From contig CALCBD010000011.1 of NCBI GenBank assembly GCA_937897985.1, positions 1-27,216 on the forward strand: 27,216 nucleotides of DNA. The letters are read 5' to 3'. The stretch comes from an uncultured Paludibacter sp. (GTDB lineage: Bacteria > Bacteroidota > Bacteroidia > Bacteroidales > Paludibacteraceae). A program made the position numbers and the translations under genes. Under the pieces are notes generated by a model. The model was not told where the DNA came from. It did no database searches and saw only the letters and a program-made list of their open reading frames with translations. Positions 1 to 7,567 of this stretch are shown here, piece after piece. The stretch's first letter is position 1; each line of letters opens with the position of its first letter.

Positions 1-281
1 AAATAGAAATATAAACAATATTAAATCACTTGTAGTCTAAATGCACTACGGGTTAATATAAATTTCTACAAAAATATACAATTATTTTAAAATATTGAGG
101 TTGGAGTGTTTTTTTTTCTGATTTTGAAAAAAAATCAAAATATTGTGGTATTATGAGTCAAAAATTGTTTTGTAATTCAGGTGGCAACTTTCAGCGCTGA
201 AGCTACAATTTTTCTTTTTATTCCTGAGTCTGAATTGACTGGAAATGACTTCCATTCAACTTAATCAATCATTTTTTGGAG
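1..281. other. AT-rich non-coding stretch
   Basis: This is the AT-rich 3' side of the DUF4268 gene, and I see no convincing gene in it. Two small symmetries are visible. One is ATTTTGA (121-127), seven A, then TCAAAAT (135-141), a small hairpin. The other is the 12-bp palindrome TTCAGCGCTGAA at 190-201. Neither is followed by a clear T-run on the minus strand, so neither is called a terminator. Confidence 0.4.
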
Positions 282-734
282 TTATTCAATCACATCCTTC
301 ACAGTTTTAAATGCTTTTTCGAGCTTCAGCATATCGTCGACCATGAATTTATAAAATTCCATCCATTGAATACGTTTATGAATGTCAATACCGTTTTTCT
401 GACTGTAAATCCGGCAAACTTCTGTACCGCAATCTCTTATGAATGCAAAGTCCCAGATTAAACCTGCCGGAAAGTTTTTTTCAATAATTAATTTGCATTG
501 TTCGAATTTTTCGAATATTTCAAACCGTCTGACAATGTCGGGATGATTAATTTCCAGAATAACGAAAGCGCCTTCGCGCGTAGCATCAAATTTCAGCTCT
601 ACTCCCTTCATTTTCGTATTGTAAAGCATAAATTTACTTTTACGCCGCTTCATCGAAGGTATTTCGGCACAGTAAATTCCAAATCCTTCCCAGAATTCTT
701 TTTTGAGTTGCTTTAATTCGTCCCTGCTATACAC
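282..734 (-). CDS. DUF4268 domain-containing protein
   Basis: This 150-residue protein resembles the DUF4268 family. The N-terminus MYSRDELKQLKKEFWEGFG has the family's conserved Lys-x-Phe-Trp-x-x-Phe-Gly pattern. The middle (about 45-70) has the acidic/aromatic strands ending ILEINHPD. The C-terminal half has the W-x-F ... RIY pattern and a final helix. Family members occur alone or fused to nuclease-like or DUF91-type domains; no catalytic role is established, and I assign none. The start is GTG at 734; no in-frame ATG lies between it and the dprA stop. It begins 23 bp after dprA on the same strand, so it is probably the last gene of the VanZ-dprA-DUF4268 operon. The family call is from remembered pattern, not a search. 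Confidence 0.82.
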   Translation of the reverse strand: MYSRDELKQLKKEFWEGFGIYCAEIPSMKRRKSKFMLYNTKMKGVELKFDATREGAFVILEINHPDIVRRFEIFEKFEQCKLIIEKNFPAGLIWDFAFIRDCGTEVCRIYSQKNGIDIHKRIQWMEFYKFMVDDMLKLEKAFKTVKDVIE

Positions 735-757
735 AATTCGTTCTATAAGTTTTTTTG

Positions 758-1876
758 CTATTTAACAATACGATATAAATTTCCCGGTAAACATTTGACC
801 AATCCTTTAAATTCCATTTCAAGTAAGGCTGACGATACTTTGCTGATTGGTTTTTCAAGTCTGATCGAAAGCTCATTGAGTTGTAATCCTTCGGTAAACT
901 GACGCAATAAAGTGACAATATTTTGTTCATCATCCGATAAGTCAATAAATAAAGTTGTTTGGACATTCGAAGGTTGTAGGGTTAGGTTTTTTTCCCAGTT
1001 CATGAATTGCAAAATATCATCGACTGATTCAATAAGCGAGGCTTTGTTTTTTTTAATCAGTGCATTACATCCGGCCGACCATTCGTCTCCCGCTTTTCCC
1101 GGAAATGCAAATACATCGCGGTTATAGTCGTTCGCTATCTCGGCTGTAATCAGCGCACCGCCCTTTACTGCTGATTCTACGACTACGGTAGCATCACACA
1201 ATCCGGCTATGATCCGGTTTCGTTGTACAAAATTCTGACGATCCGGATTGGTGCGACTCAGGTATTCGGTAAGCAACATACCGTTTTCTACCATTTTAAC
1301 CGCTACCGAACGGTGTGCAGCGGGGTATATCCTGTCGAGTCCGTGACCTACAACACCGATGGTTGGTAAACCAAAATCGATAGCAGCTTTATGTGCACTA
1401 ATATCAATTCCGTAGGCCATTCCGCTGACGATAATGGAATTTGGTAACGATACCGACAAGTCGTGTATCAGTTGTTTACAAATTTCCCTGCCGTATTCTG
1501 TTGCATTTCTGGTACCTACTATTCCGATGAATTTCCCGTCGTTTAGATTGCAATTCCCTCTGGTGTAAATCATTATGGGCGCATCATTGCATTCTTTAAG
1601 CCGGTAAGGATATTCGCGGTCGGTAAAGTAATATGCATTGATTTTATTTTTTACAATAAAATCCACTTCTTCTTCGGCACGCCGCAACACGTCCTGATTC
1701 GAAATTTCAAATGAAAGTATTTCGCCTATTCCGGGAATTTTAGCGAGATTTTTTTGTTTTTCCCTGAACACAGCTTCTTCATTTCCAACGTAAGCAATCA
1801 GATTTTTAGCCAGATTATTACCAATTCCCCTGATAAGAGTAATGCCAATTTTGTATTTTAAATTTTCATAATTCAT
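758..1876 (-). CDS. dprA: DNA-processing protein DprA
   Basis: DprA binds incoming single-stranded DNA in the cytoplasm and loads RecA during natural transformation. The 372-residue protein has the usual three parts. A helix-hairpin-helix-like N-terminus (about 10-58) contains GIGNNLAKNL and IPGIGEIL. A Rossmann-like DprA domain (about 110-285) contains GIVGTRNATEYG (118-129), SGMAYGIDISAH (151-162), GVVGHGLDRIYPAAH (174-188), the conserved QRNRIIAGL and FAFPG (256-260). A winged-helix tail lies at about 310-372. Length and motifs are normal. Its ATG overlaps the stop of the VanZ-like gene by 4 bp (ATGA), which points to translational coupling. The DUF4268 gene follows after 23 bp. No other competence gene is visible here, so active transformation cannot be inferred. 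Confidence 0.97.
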   Translation of the reverse strand: MNYENLKYKIGITLIRGIGNNLAKNLIAYVGNEEAVFREKQKNLAKIPGIGEILSFEISNQDVLRRAEEEVDFIVKNKINAYYFTDREYPYRLKECNDAPIMIYTRGNCNLNDGKFIGIVGTRNATEYGREICKQLIHDLSVSLPNSIIVSGMAYGIDISAHKAAIDFGLPTIGVVGHGLDRIYPAAHRSVAVKMVENGMLLTEYLSRTNPDRQNFVQRNRIIAGLCDATVVVESAVKGGALITAEIANDYNRDVFAFPGKAGDEWSAGCNALIKKNKASLIESVDDILQFMNWEKNLTLQPSNVQTTLFIDLSDDEQNIVTLLRQFTEGLQLNELSIRLEKPISKVSSALLEMEFKGLVKCLPGNLYRIVK

Positions 1877-2265
1877 GAGGTTAAATTTATTTTCTTCAGT
1901 TTATACATAATAAACGCACCTGCAGACGTTCCGAGTATATCCGATAACCAGTCAATCCATTCGGCTGTCCGTGGGTAAAACCACTGGTCCTGAGCTAATT
2001 CGATAAAGCCACCCAATACTATAGGAAAAATCAGGCACTGGATCATAAATCTCGTTTTAGGAACCACTGCTTTTGTTGTTTTCAGAAAATCAATGATCAG
2101 TACCATGGCAAGTACGATATATAAAATAACATGTACGAACTTATCAAAATATGCAATGTTTATTTTAGGAACAGCTTTGAAATCGGAAGGTGGTGCGAAC
2201 GAAAGATATAAAATGATTGTTACCATTAAAACAGATTTCCAATAGTTTTGTATTATTCTGAGCAT
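1873..2265 (-). CDS. VanZ-like family membrane protein
   Basis: This is a small 130-residue inner-membrane protein. After a first hydrophobic segment (about 8-26) it has the VanZ pattern: an Asp-Lys-Phe-x-His start (about 41-45) to the second helix, a central helix at about 75-93 leading into IELAQ, then an Arg near 104 and a WIDWLSDILG segment opening the last helix. VanZ proteins are associated with teicoplanin resistance in enterococci, but most chromosomal members have no known role, so no resistance function is claimed. It is the first gene of the leftward operon with dprA. The operon promoter probably lies in the palindromic region at 2329-2350, giving a leader of about 70 nt. Confidence 0.85.
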   Translation of the reverse strand: MLRIIQNYWKSVLMVTIILYLSFAPPSDFKAVPKINIAYFDKFVHVILYIVLAMVLIIDFLKTTKAVVPKTRFMIQCLIFPIVLGGFIELAQDQWFYPRTAEWIDWLSDILGTSAGAFIMYKLKKINLTS

Positions 2266-2328
2266 TTGTAAATTTATTTTAACGGTGTAAAACTTATTTG
2301 ATTTGAATTTTAATCTTAATGAATGAAT

Positions 2329-2350
2329 TTTTATCTTTGCAAAGATAAAA
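2329..2350. promoter_or_regulatory. Palindromic divergent promoter (-7 boxes on both strands)
   Basis: A perfect 22-bp palindrome lies between the divergent VanZ-dprA and M48 genes. Each half contains the Bacteroidota -7 element TATCTTTG: plus strand at 2332-2339, minus strand at 2347-2340. On the minus strand a TTG sits at 2372-2370, 22 nt from the -7 box, which is within the 17-23 nt reported for Bacteroidota promoters. On the plus strand the nearest TTG (2303-2305) is 26 nt away, outside the usual range. The consensus matches are seen directly; use as a promoter is inferred. Confidence 0.6.
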
Positions 2351-2395
2351 TATTGGATTTTATAAATTACAAAAAATTAAAAATTATTACGCGAT

Positions 2396-3190
2396 ATGAA
2401 AAGAATTTTTCTCTTTATTGTCATTTCTTTTTTTCTTGCTTCATGTTCAAGTGTTCTTATTACAGGTAGAAAGCAGCTTTTACTTGTTTCGGATGCCGAA
2501 GTTTTATCGATGAGTGCTACTGCTTACAAGCAATTTATCGATTCTGTTCCTGCTTCGAAAGATATGGCTAATACTCAGCTTATCCGAAAAGTGGGCAGAA
2601 ATATTTCGGCTGCAGTCACTGATTTTCTAAAAAACAACGGAACGGCTGCCGATACTTCAGGATTTAAATGGGAATTTAATCTGGTGAGTGATTCTGTGGT
2701 TAATGCTTTTTGCATGCCCGGTGGCAAAGTCGTTTTTTATGAAGGTATTCTTCCAAAAGCTAAAGACGAAACAGGTATTGCCGTTGTAATGGGACACGAA
2801 ATTGCTCATGCAGTTGCGAAACATAGCAACGAAAGGCTCAGTCAGCAGATGCTTGCACAATACGGGGCTTCGTTAGCCGATATGTTATTGTCAAACAAAC
2901 CCGCAGCTACCCGCCAGACCATCAATGTACTTTATGGTTTAGGTGCAAATCTGGGTGTTATCCTGCCATACTCACGAAAACATGAGTATGAGGCTGACAG
3001 ACTGGGACTAATCTTTATGGCATTGGCTGGTTATGACCCCGCTCAGGCAGTTGAATTCTGGCAGAGGATGGCAGCTGGTAATTCGGCTGCACCCATCGAA
3101 TTGTTGAGTACACATCCCACCGACGCCAATAGAATTGCAAAATTGAAAGAGCTCTTACCAGAAGCACAGGGTTACTACAGAAAAAAGTAG
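2396..3190 (+). CDS. M48 family metalloprotease lipoprotein (BepA/LoiP-like)
   Basis: This is a zinc endopeptidase predicted to be lipid-anchored on the periplasmic side of an envelope membrane, of the type that clears misfolded envelope proteins. The signal peptide ends in the lipobox LASC (14-17), with Cys17 as the lipidation site. The active-site helix is HEIAH (134-138), with His134 and His138 as zinc ligands and Glu135 as catalytic base. The third ligand is in EYEAD (197-201), most likely Glu197. The STHP motif near 238-241 is also typical. At 264 residues it is a single-domain member without the TPR tail of E. coli BepA. It is transcribed alone and ends at a strong hairpin shared with the convergent iron-transporter gene. 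The substrate is unknown. Confidence 0.93.
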   Translation: MKRIFLFIVISFFLASCSSVLITGRKQLLLVSDAEVLSMSATAYKQFIDSVPASKDMANTQLIRKVGRNISAAVTDFLKNNGTAADTSGFKWEFNLVSDSVVNAFCMPGGKVVFYEGILPKAKDETGIAVVMGHEIAHAVAKHSNERLSQQMLAQYGASLADMLLSNKPAATRQTINVLYGLGANLGVILPYSRKHEYEADRLGLIFMALAGYDPAQAVEFWQRMAAGNSAAPIELLSTHPTDANRIAKLKELLPEAQGYYRKK

Positions 3191-3243
3191 CGGTTTTCAG
3201 ACAGCAACAGGGAAGTAAAAAGAGATACGAAAATTACTGAAAT

Positions 3244-3289
3244 ATAAAAGTCAATTTGTTAATTAGCGTTTTAACAAATTGACTTTTAT
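3244..3289. terminator. Bidirectional terminator hairpin
   Basis: A perfect 19-bp inverted repeat (3244-3262 and 3271-3289) has an 8-nt loop. It lies between the stops of two convergent genes, the M48 protease (+) and the iron transporter (-). The arms end in ATAAAA/TTTTAT, so each strand has a T-rich descending arm. This suits termination in both directions. Confidence 0.8.
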
Positions 3290-3317
3290 CATTTTCATCA
3301 AACATGTTTCAATATTT

Positions 3318-4412
3318 TCAGGCTATAGCCACCCCTACAAGATTACCAATTCCGAAGGTGATAGCCGCAGCAATTAATCCGAAAATGACCATCCTGAACC
3401 CTGAATACCAAACGTTTTTACCCGTAAAAAGAGTAATGGCGGCACCGATACCAAACAAGCCGAGCGTGCTGGTCAATACACTCAAAATGATAGCATGAGT
3501 CCCTGTAAGGAAAATAAAGGGCAGCAGCGGTATTAATCCTCCGATTGTAAATAAGAAAAACGAATACAATGCTGCTTCGATTGCCGATCCTTCCAACTCC
3601 TCAGGGTTTATTCCCAGTTCCTCCTTTACCAGAACTTTATGAGCATGCGTTTTGTCTTTCATTATATCGGCAGCCATGGACTGTGCCTGTTCTTCGGGAA
3701 TGCCTTTGGCCATATAAATCAGTGCGAGTTCCTGTTGTTCACCTTCGGGATTGGTTTCTAACTCTTCCATTTCCACAGCCATTTGGTTTTCATATAATTC
3801 CTGCGAACTTTTCACCGAAATCCATTCGCCCAGAGCCATCGAAAGTGCACCGGCCAATAAACCGGCAACCCCGGCTAACAACACAGCGTGATTACCTCCT
3901 GTAGCTCCGGCAACGCCCATTACCAGACTGAAAACCGATAATAAACCATCATTTCCACCCAAAACTGCAGCACGAATCGCATTACCTCCGACAGTTCTGT
4001 GTTTTTTCTCAAATTTGGCATGTTGTGCTCCACTTATGTTTTTGTCGTTTTCAATAATCGACCACAAAATCTGTACATGATTGGTTTCAGCTCCGGTAAT
4101 CTCCATATTGTTTTTCTCCTTGGCCTTCACTATGGCGTTCGACAGACTCTTTTCAGTATCCATCAATGATCCCAAAACATAGTCGTAACCAAAAATTTTA
4201 CCTATGCTATTCAGTGTTTTAGCTCTCCACGAAGGACGAATCAGATTTTCAGTACTCAGATTTTCTTTCAGTGCAAATGCTTTGGCATGTCCGTACTCTA
4301 TTTCGCTCATTTTAGCGAAAATACCGGCTACTGCTTCATCTGTCTCATTTTCTGCAAGTTTACGATATAAATAACATGCATCAATTTCAGTTTGTATACT
4401 TTTATTTTTCAT
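3318..4412 (-). CDS. Ferritin-like/VIT1 (CCC1) family iron transporter, MbfA-like
   Basis: This 364-residue two-domain protein is predicted to export iron or manganese across the inner membrane. The N-terminal part (1 to about 135) is a ferritin/rubrerythrin-like helical bundle with spaced metal-ligand motifs: Glu9, ExxH at 39-42 (EYGH) and ExxH at 109-112 (ETNH). The rest is the VIT1/CCC1 transporter, with GGNDGLLSVFSLVMG (152-166), a helix leading into ALGEWISVKSSQE (193-205), an acidic cytosolic segment (about 212-275), and three C-terminal hydrophobic helices (about 283-303, 306-329, 338-362). This matches the MbfA layout known from alphaproteobacteria, where the ferritin-like domain feeds a VIT-type exporter. 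I see no Fur box upstream. The domain call is secure; the metal and direction are inferred from the family. Confidence 0.92.
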   Translation of the reverse strand: MKNKSIQTEIDACYLYRKLAENETDEAVAGIFAKMSEIEYGHAKAFALKENLSTENLIRPSWRAKTLNSIGKIFGYDYVLGSLMDTEKSLSNAIVKAKEKNNMEITGAETNHVQILWSIIENDKNISGAQHAKFEKKHRTVGGNAIRAAVLGGNDGLLSVFSLVMGVAGATGGNHAVLLAGVAGLLAGALSMALGEWISVKSSQELYENQMAVEMEELETNPEGEQQELALIYMAKGIPEEQAQSMAADIMKDKTHAHKVLVKEELGINPEELEGSAIEAALYSFFLFTIGGLIPLLPFIFLTGTHAIILSVLTSTLGLFGIGAAITLFTGKNVWYSGFRMVIFGLIAAAITFGIGNLVGVAIA

Positions 4413-4833
4413 TTTTAAATATAAATTTTAGCTTTTTCGGGTATGAAATTCTTCCTGAAAAAATTCATTCAGCCTTTTTTCAAACCCGGAATTCTGTTAT
4501 ATTTTTGATTTCAAAAGTAGTGAAAAGTTTCGGTACAATAAATTATTTAATTTCAGTCCTGAATTTCATTCTTATTTGCCAATTGAGCTGATGGAGTTTT
4601 AAATTAAGCCGGGCAATCATTTTAACCGGTTCATTTACAGAGAAAATATAAAATATTGAAAGGCAATAAAAAATAAGTAAATTTAATTTTTTCCATAAAA
4701 ATACCCCAAAAGTTTTTTGTTTAACTTTTGGGGTACGGTTCATTGAAGTCCTTTTTTTTTATTTGTTCTTTTTTTGATTCAGTTGTAAAGAAAGTCAATT
4801 GTCCTGTTTTTTTTGACCTTAATTTTGCCTTAT
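4413..4833. other. Intergenic stretch, AT-rich
   Basis: This 421-bp gap lies between the upstream side of the iron-transporter gene and the 3' end of the secreted Arg/Asn/Asp-rich protein gene. Apart from the terminator at 4702-4735 I see no supported gene, RNA or repeat. The promoter of the iron-transporter gene should lie just right of 4412, but no good TAnnTTTG box is visible on the minus strand. Confidence 0.5.
4702..4735 (-). terminator. Rho-independent terminator
   Basis: A perfect 13-bp inverted repeat (4702-4714 and 4723-4735, with a CCCC/GGGG end) has an 8-nt loop. On the minus strand it is followed by the U-rich ATTTTTATGG. It lies about 100 bp downstream of the leftward gene 4834-6063. 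Confidence 0.8.
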
Positions 4834-6063
4834 CTATCTTCTTGAATCGTCTGACGAACGTTTTTCTCTGCGTGATTCTTTCGGACTTTCAGCATTACGG
4901 GGTTTTTCGTTCGATCTCGATTCAACTCTCGGGGTTTCTCTTACAGGTTTCCGGGGTTCTGATACTTTGTCCTGATTTGATCTTTGTTCGCGAATTACAT
5001 TAGCTGGTTTGTTTTCCGTATTTTCCGTACGGCTATTCCGTATTTCCCTGCGATCTTCGTTTCTGTTAAAGATTCGTCCGTTGTCAGATTTATTGTTATC
5101 GTTCTTATCAAAATCGTGCGAATTAATATTCCGTGAAGGTGAATTTATATTTTCGTTTGGCGAAGGATTTGAAAAACGGTTTCGTTCATTTCTGTCGCCT
5201 GACCTTTTGTTGTCATTACCTGATCTGATATCCATGTCGCGGTTGCTGTTCATTCGATGGCTGTCGTCATTCCTGTCGAAATTTCTGTCATTTCCGTTAT
5301 CGCGGCTGCGGTATGAACGATCATGTCTTTTTTCAAAATCATATCTGTTGGTTGCATTGTTGTTTCTGTTTCTGAAGTCCCTGTCCGGATATCTTACTCC
5401 GAAGTCGTTTCTCGAAATTGAATTTTTCAGTTTGTATGCATGGTCATTTCTGAAATGATCGTTGTAATAATACCGATGATTGTAGTTGATATGGCGTTGA
5501 ATATGAGACAAATATAAATTTAATCCTAATGGGTGGCGATACCTGTAATATCTTGGATAATAGCCCCATCTGTAGGGTGAAATCCATGTAGTGTAACGCG
5601 GTGTCCAAAACCATGAAAGAATTCTTGGCAATCGAATGTACTGAGGTTCAATGACGTAATTGTATCCGTAAAGATAAGGATCACCGATTACCTGAACATT
5701 TACATTGTTGTAATTATCCTTATCGACTACGATGGTGGCAACATCCTGATACACATCCTTGTCGAGAATAGCCTGAATAACAATCAGATGTAAATTATTT
5801 TCGTAAGTTTCAATAACCCTGAGATAATCTATTTCACCATCTCCGTTTAAATCGAGATTGGAAATCTGATTATCATCATCATTGAGTCTTCTTTCAAAAT
5901 CTTCCAGATTGCGGGAATCTCCGAAGACCGATGCTACTGCTTTCAGATCGAGGTAGTAACTGATATCGTCATTTACCGGTTGAACTGTAAATCTTTGTGC
6001 CGATAGCTGAGTGGTAGCTGATACAAACAATACCACTAACAGGCTTGCTAATTTTGTTTTCAT
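4834..6063 (-). CDS. Secreted protein with EF-hand-like loop and Arg/Asn/Asp-rich tail
   Basis: I do not recognise a characterised family. The 409-residue protein starts with a signal peptide (1-23, ending QLSAQ). Residues 25-130 form a compact region with a calcium-loop-like motif DLNGDGEIDYL (71-81) followed by strands LHLIVIQAIL and ATIVVD. Residues 130-205 are rich in Tyr, Trp, Arg and Pro (for example WFWTPRYTTW, RYYRYRHP). From about 205 to the end the chain is a low-complexity, highly charged Arg/Asn/Asp/Ser/Glu tail, probably disordered. Similar proteins are common in Bacteroidota as hypothetical periplasmic or surface proteins. It is transcribed alone and ends at the hairpin 4702-4735. 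Metal binding by the 71-81 loop and nucleic-acid or polysaccharide binding by the tail are guesses. Confidence 0.75.
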   Translation of the reverse strand: MKTKLASLLVVLFVSATTQLSAQRFTVQPVNDDISYYLDLKAVASVFGDSRNLEDFERRLNDDDNQISNLDLNGDGEIDYLRVIETYENNLHLIVIQAILDKDVYQDVATIVVDKDNYNNVNVQVIGDPYLYGYNYVIEPQYIRLPRILSWFWTPRYTTWISPYRWGYYPRYYRYRHPLGLNLYLSHIQRHINYNHRYYYNDHFRNDHAYKLKNSISRNDFGVRYPDRDFRNRNNNATNRYDFEKRHDRSYRSRDNGNDRNFDRNDDSHRMNSNRDMDIRSGNDNKRSGDRNERNRFSNPSPNENINSPSRNINSHDFDKNDNNKSDNGRIFNRNEDRREIRNSRTENTENKPANVIREQRSNQDKVSEPRKPVRETPRVESRSNEKPRNAESPKESRREKRSSDDSRR

Positions 6064-6367
6064 ATTCTAAAATTTTTAAAAGTACAGAAATATTTTTTAA
6101 ATCCAAGTCAGAGTTACTCTAAAGTGAAAACGCCGAATCAAAAGCTGTGCCAAAAACTGCTATCGTTTATCGGGCAGAGATTTAGCCGGTAAACTTAATT
6201 ATTATCAGTTGATATAAAACGCATTTCGGATACCATTCTGTTGATTGTTAATGCGATAATAATTTTATCGAATCAGGGTATGCTATTCCGGAATCTGAAA
6301 CAAGTGAAGACCGGGAACCAATGTGCGTTTATATTTTTTATTATCTTTGCATTAAAAACCACATCAA
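6064..6367. other. Intergenic region between divergent genes
   Basis: This 304-bp AT-rich gap separates the leftward secreted-protein gene from cvpA. Except for the cvpA -7 box (6342-6349) I see no repeat, RNA or coding signal in it. The promoter for the leftward gene is not evident. Confidence 0.5.
6342..6349 (+). promoter_or_regulatory. -7 promoter element of cvpA-rnhB
   Basis: TATCTTTG matches the Bacteroidota -7 consensus TAnnTTTG and lies 18 bp before the cvpA ATG, which gives a very short leader. No exact -33 TTG is present at 17-23 nt; TGTG at 6322-6325 is the closest. Confidence 0.55.
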
Positions 6368-6892
6368 ATGAATTCATTAGATCTGTTCATTCTAATTCCG
6401 ATTGCTGTCGGTTTTATCTTTGGCCTTTTCAAAGGATTAATAAAAGAACTGACTTCTCTTGCAGCCATTTTTTTAGGAATATATGCAGCCAAATTATTAT
6501 CGCCCTGGTTAGCGGGGATATTGATAAAGAGCTCCGGATTTTCTGTCAAAACCGCACATCCGGTGGCTTATGTGCTGATATTTATTGCAGTGGCTGTAGC
6601 TTTGCTTATCATTGCTAAAACAATCGACAAAGTATTTGATTCCATTTCGCTGGATGGTTTGAATAAACTAATGGGCGGAATTTTCGGGGGATTAAAATAT
6701 GCGCTGATCATCAGTGTTGTCATCAATTTATTCAACATCGCCGATAGCAAATTTAAAATAATAAGTCAGGCAACAAAATCGGAATCAATAGTTTATGAAC
6801 CGATTTTAAATCTGGCACCCAAACTTTGGGATGTGGCAGCGGCTCAAAAGAACGAATTAAATCAATCAGAAAATAAAAATACAGCGAAGTGA
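6368..6892 (+). CDS. cvpA: CvpA family membrane protein
   Basis: This 174-residue inner-membrane protein is of the CvpA (colicin V production) family. It has four hydrophobic segments at about 5-25, 28-50, 65-86 and 103-122. The N-terminal MNSLDLFILIPIAVGFIFGL, with an early Gly-x-x-x-Gly-like helix and the following KGLIKELTSL, is the family pattern. The stretch LNKLMGGIFGGLKYAL (about 99-114) is the second conserved block. The C-terminal 45 residues are soluble and charged. The biochemical role is not settled; in other bacteria cvpA affects envelope homeostasis. Its TGA overlaps the GTG of rnhB (GTGA), so the two genes are probably coupled. Confidence 0.9.
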   Translation: MNSLDLFILIPIAVGFIFGLFKGLIKELTSLAAIFLGIYAAKLLSPWLAGILIKSSGFSVKTAHPVAYVLIFIAVAVALLIIAKTIDKVFDSISLDGLNKLMGGIFGGLKYALIISVVINLFNIADSKFKIISQATKSESIVYEPILNLAPKLWDVAAAQKNELNQSENKNTAK

Positions 6893-7563
6893 ACCGGTTG
6901 AAATTAAGTTTTTCGGGAGTAGTAAATGAATGTGGTTGCGATGAAGCGGGGAGAGGTTGTCTGGCGGGTCCGGTGGTGGCGGCTGCTGTTATTTTGCCGC
7001 CGGATTTCGATTGTCCGTCACTTAACGATTCGAAACAACTGACTGAAAAGGAGAGAGATATACTTCGTCCGATCATCGAAAACTCAGCTTTGGCCTGGGC
7101 TGTGGCTGTGGTAGACAATAATGAAATAGATGAAATCAATATTCTGAATGCTTCGATTTTAGCTATGCACAGGGCAATTGACAAGCTGAGTATTTGTCCT
7201 CAATTCATCATAATTGATGGCAACCGGTTTAAACCCTACAAAAACATTCCTTATCAAACGATTGTAAAGGGTGATGGAAAATACCTTTCGATTGCAGCAG
7301 CTTCGGTTCTTGCAAAAACACATCGTGATGAAATAATGCAACAGCTCCATGCTGAATATCCCCTGTATGACTGGTCGAATAACAAAGCATATCCGACCAT
7401 CAAACATCGAAGGGCGATTGCGGAATTCGGAACAACAGTTTATCATCGAATGAGTTACGATTTATTGGGGACAAAAAAGAAGGAAAAAGCAGCGCGGCCT
7501 GTGCGCAAAAGAAGAAATAAAAAGCCGACTGATATGAGCGAATTGAATTTGTCAATTGATTGA
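6889..7563 (+). CDS. rnhB: Ribonuclease HII
   Basis: RNase HII cleaves RNA in RNA-DNA hybrids and starts removal of misincorporated ribonucleotides. The 224-residue protein has the signature CGCDEAGRGCLAGPVVAAAV, with Asp18-Glu19 as the first acidic pair. Next come the NDSKQLTEKER block (46-56), Asp110 in IIIDGN and Asp129 in KGDGKYLSIAAASVLAK, which completes the DEDD metal site. The last 30 residues form a Lys/Arg-rich tail (KKKEKAARPVRKRRNKK) that is longer than in E. coli and probably flexible. The start is GTG at 6889, overlapping the cvpA stop. The stop at 7563 is only 4 bp from the stop of convergent tamL, so the two transcripts must overlap at their 3' ends. Confidence 0.97.
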   Translation: MNRLKLSFSGVVNECGCDEAGRGCLAGPVVAAAVILPPDFDCPSLNDSKQLTEKERDILRPIIENSALAWAVAVVDNNEIDEINILNASILAMHRAIDKLSICPQFIIIDGNRFKPYKNIPYQTIVKGDGKYLSIAAASVLAKTHRDEIMQQLHAEYPLYDWSNNKAYPTIKHRRAIAEFGTTVYHRMSYDLLGTKKKEKAARPVRKRRNKKPTDMSELNLSID

Positions 7564-7567
7564 AAAA

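Noticed and set aside
5009..5458. A 149-residue plus-strand open frame rich in Ser, Leu and Phe
   Set aside because: It is the antisense of the low-complexity tail of the 4834-6063 gene; such tails leave the opposite strand open by composition.
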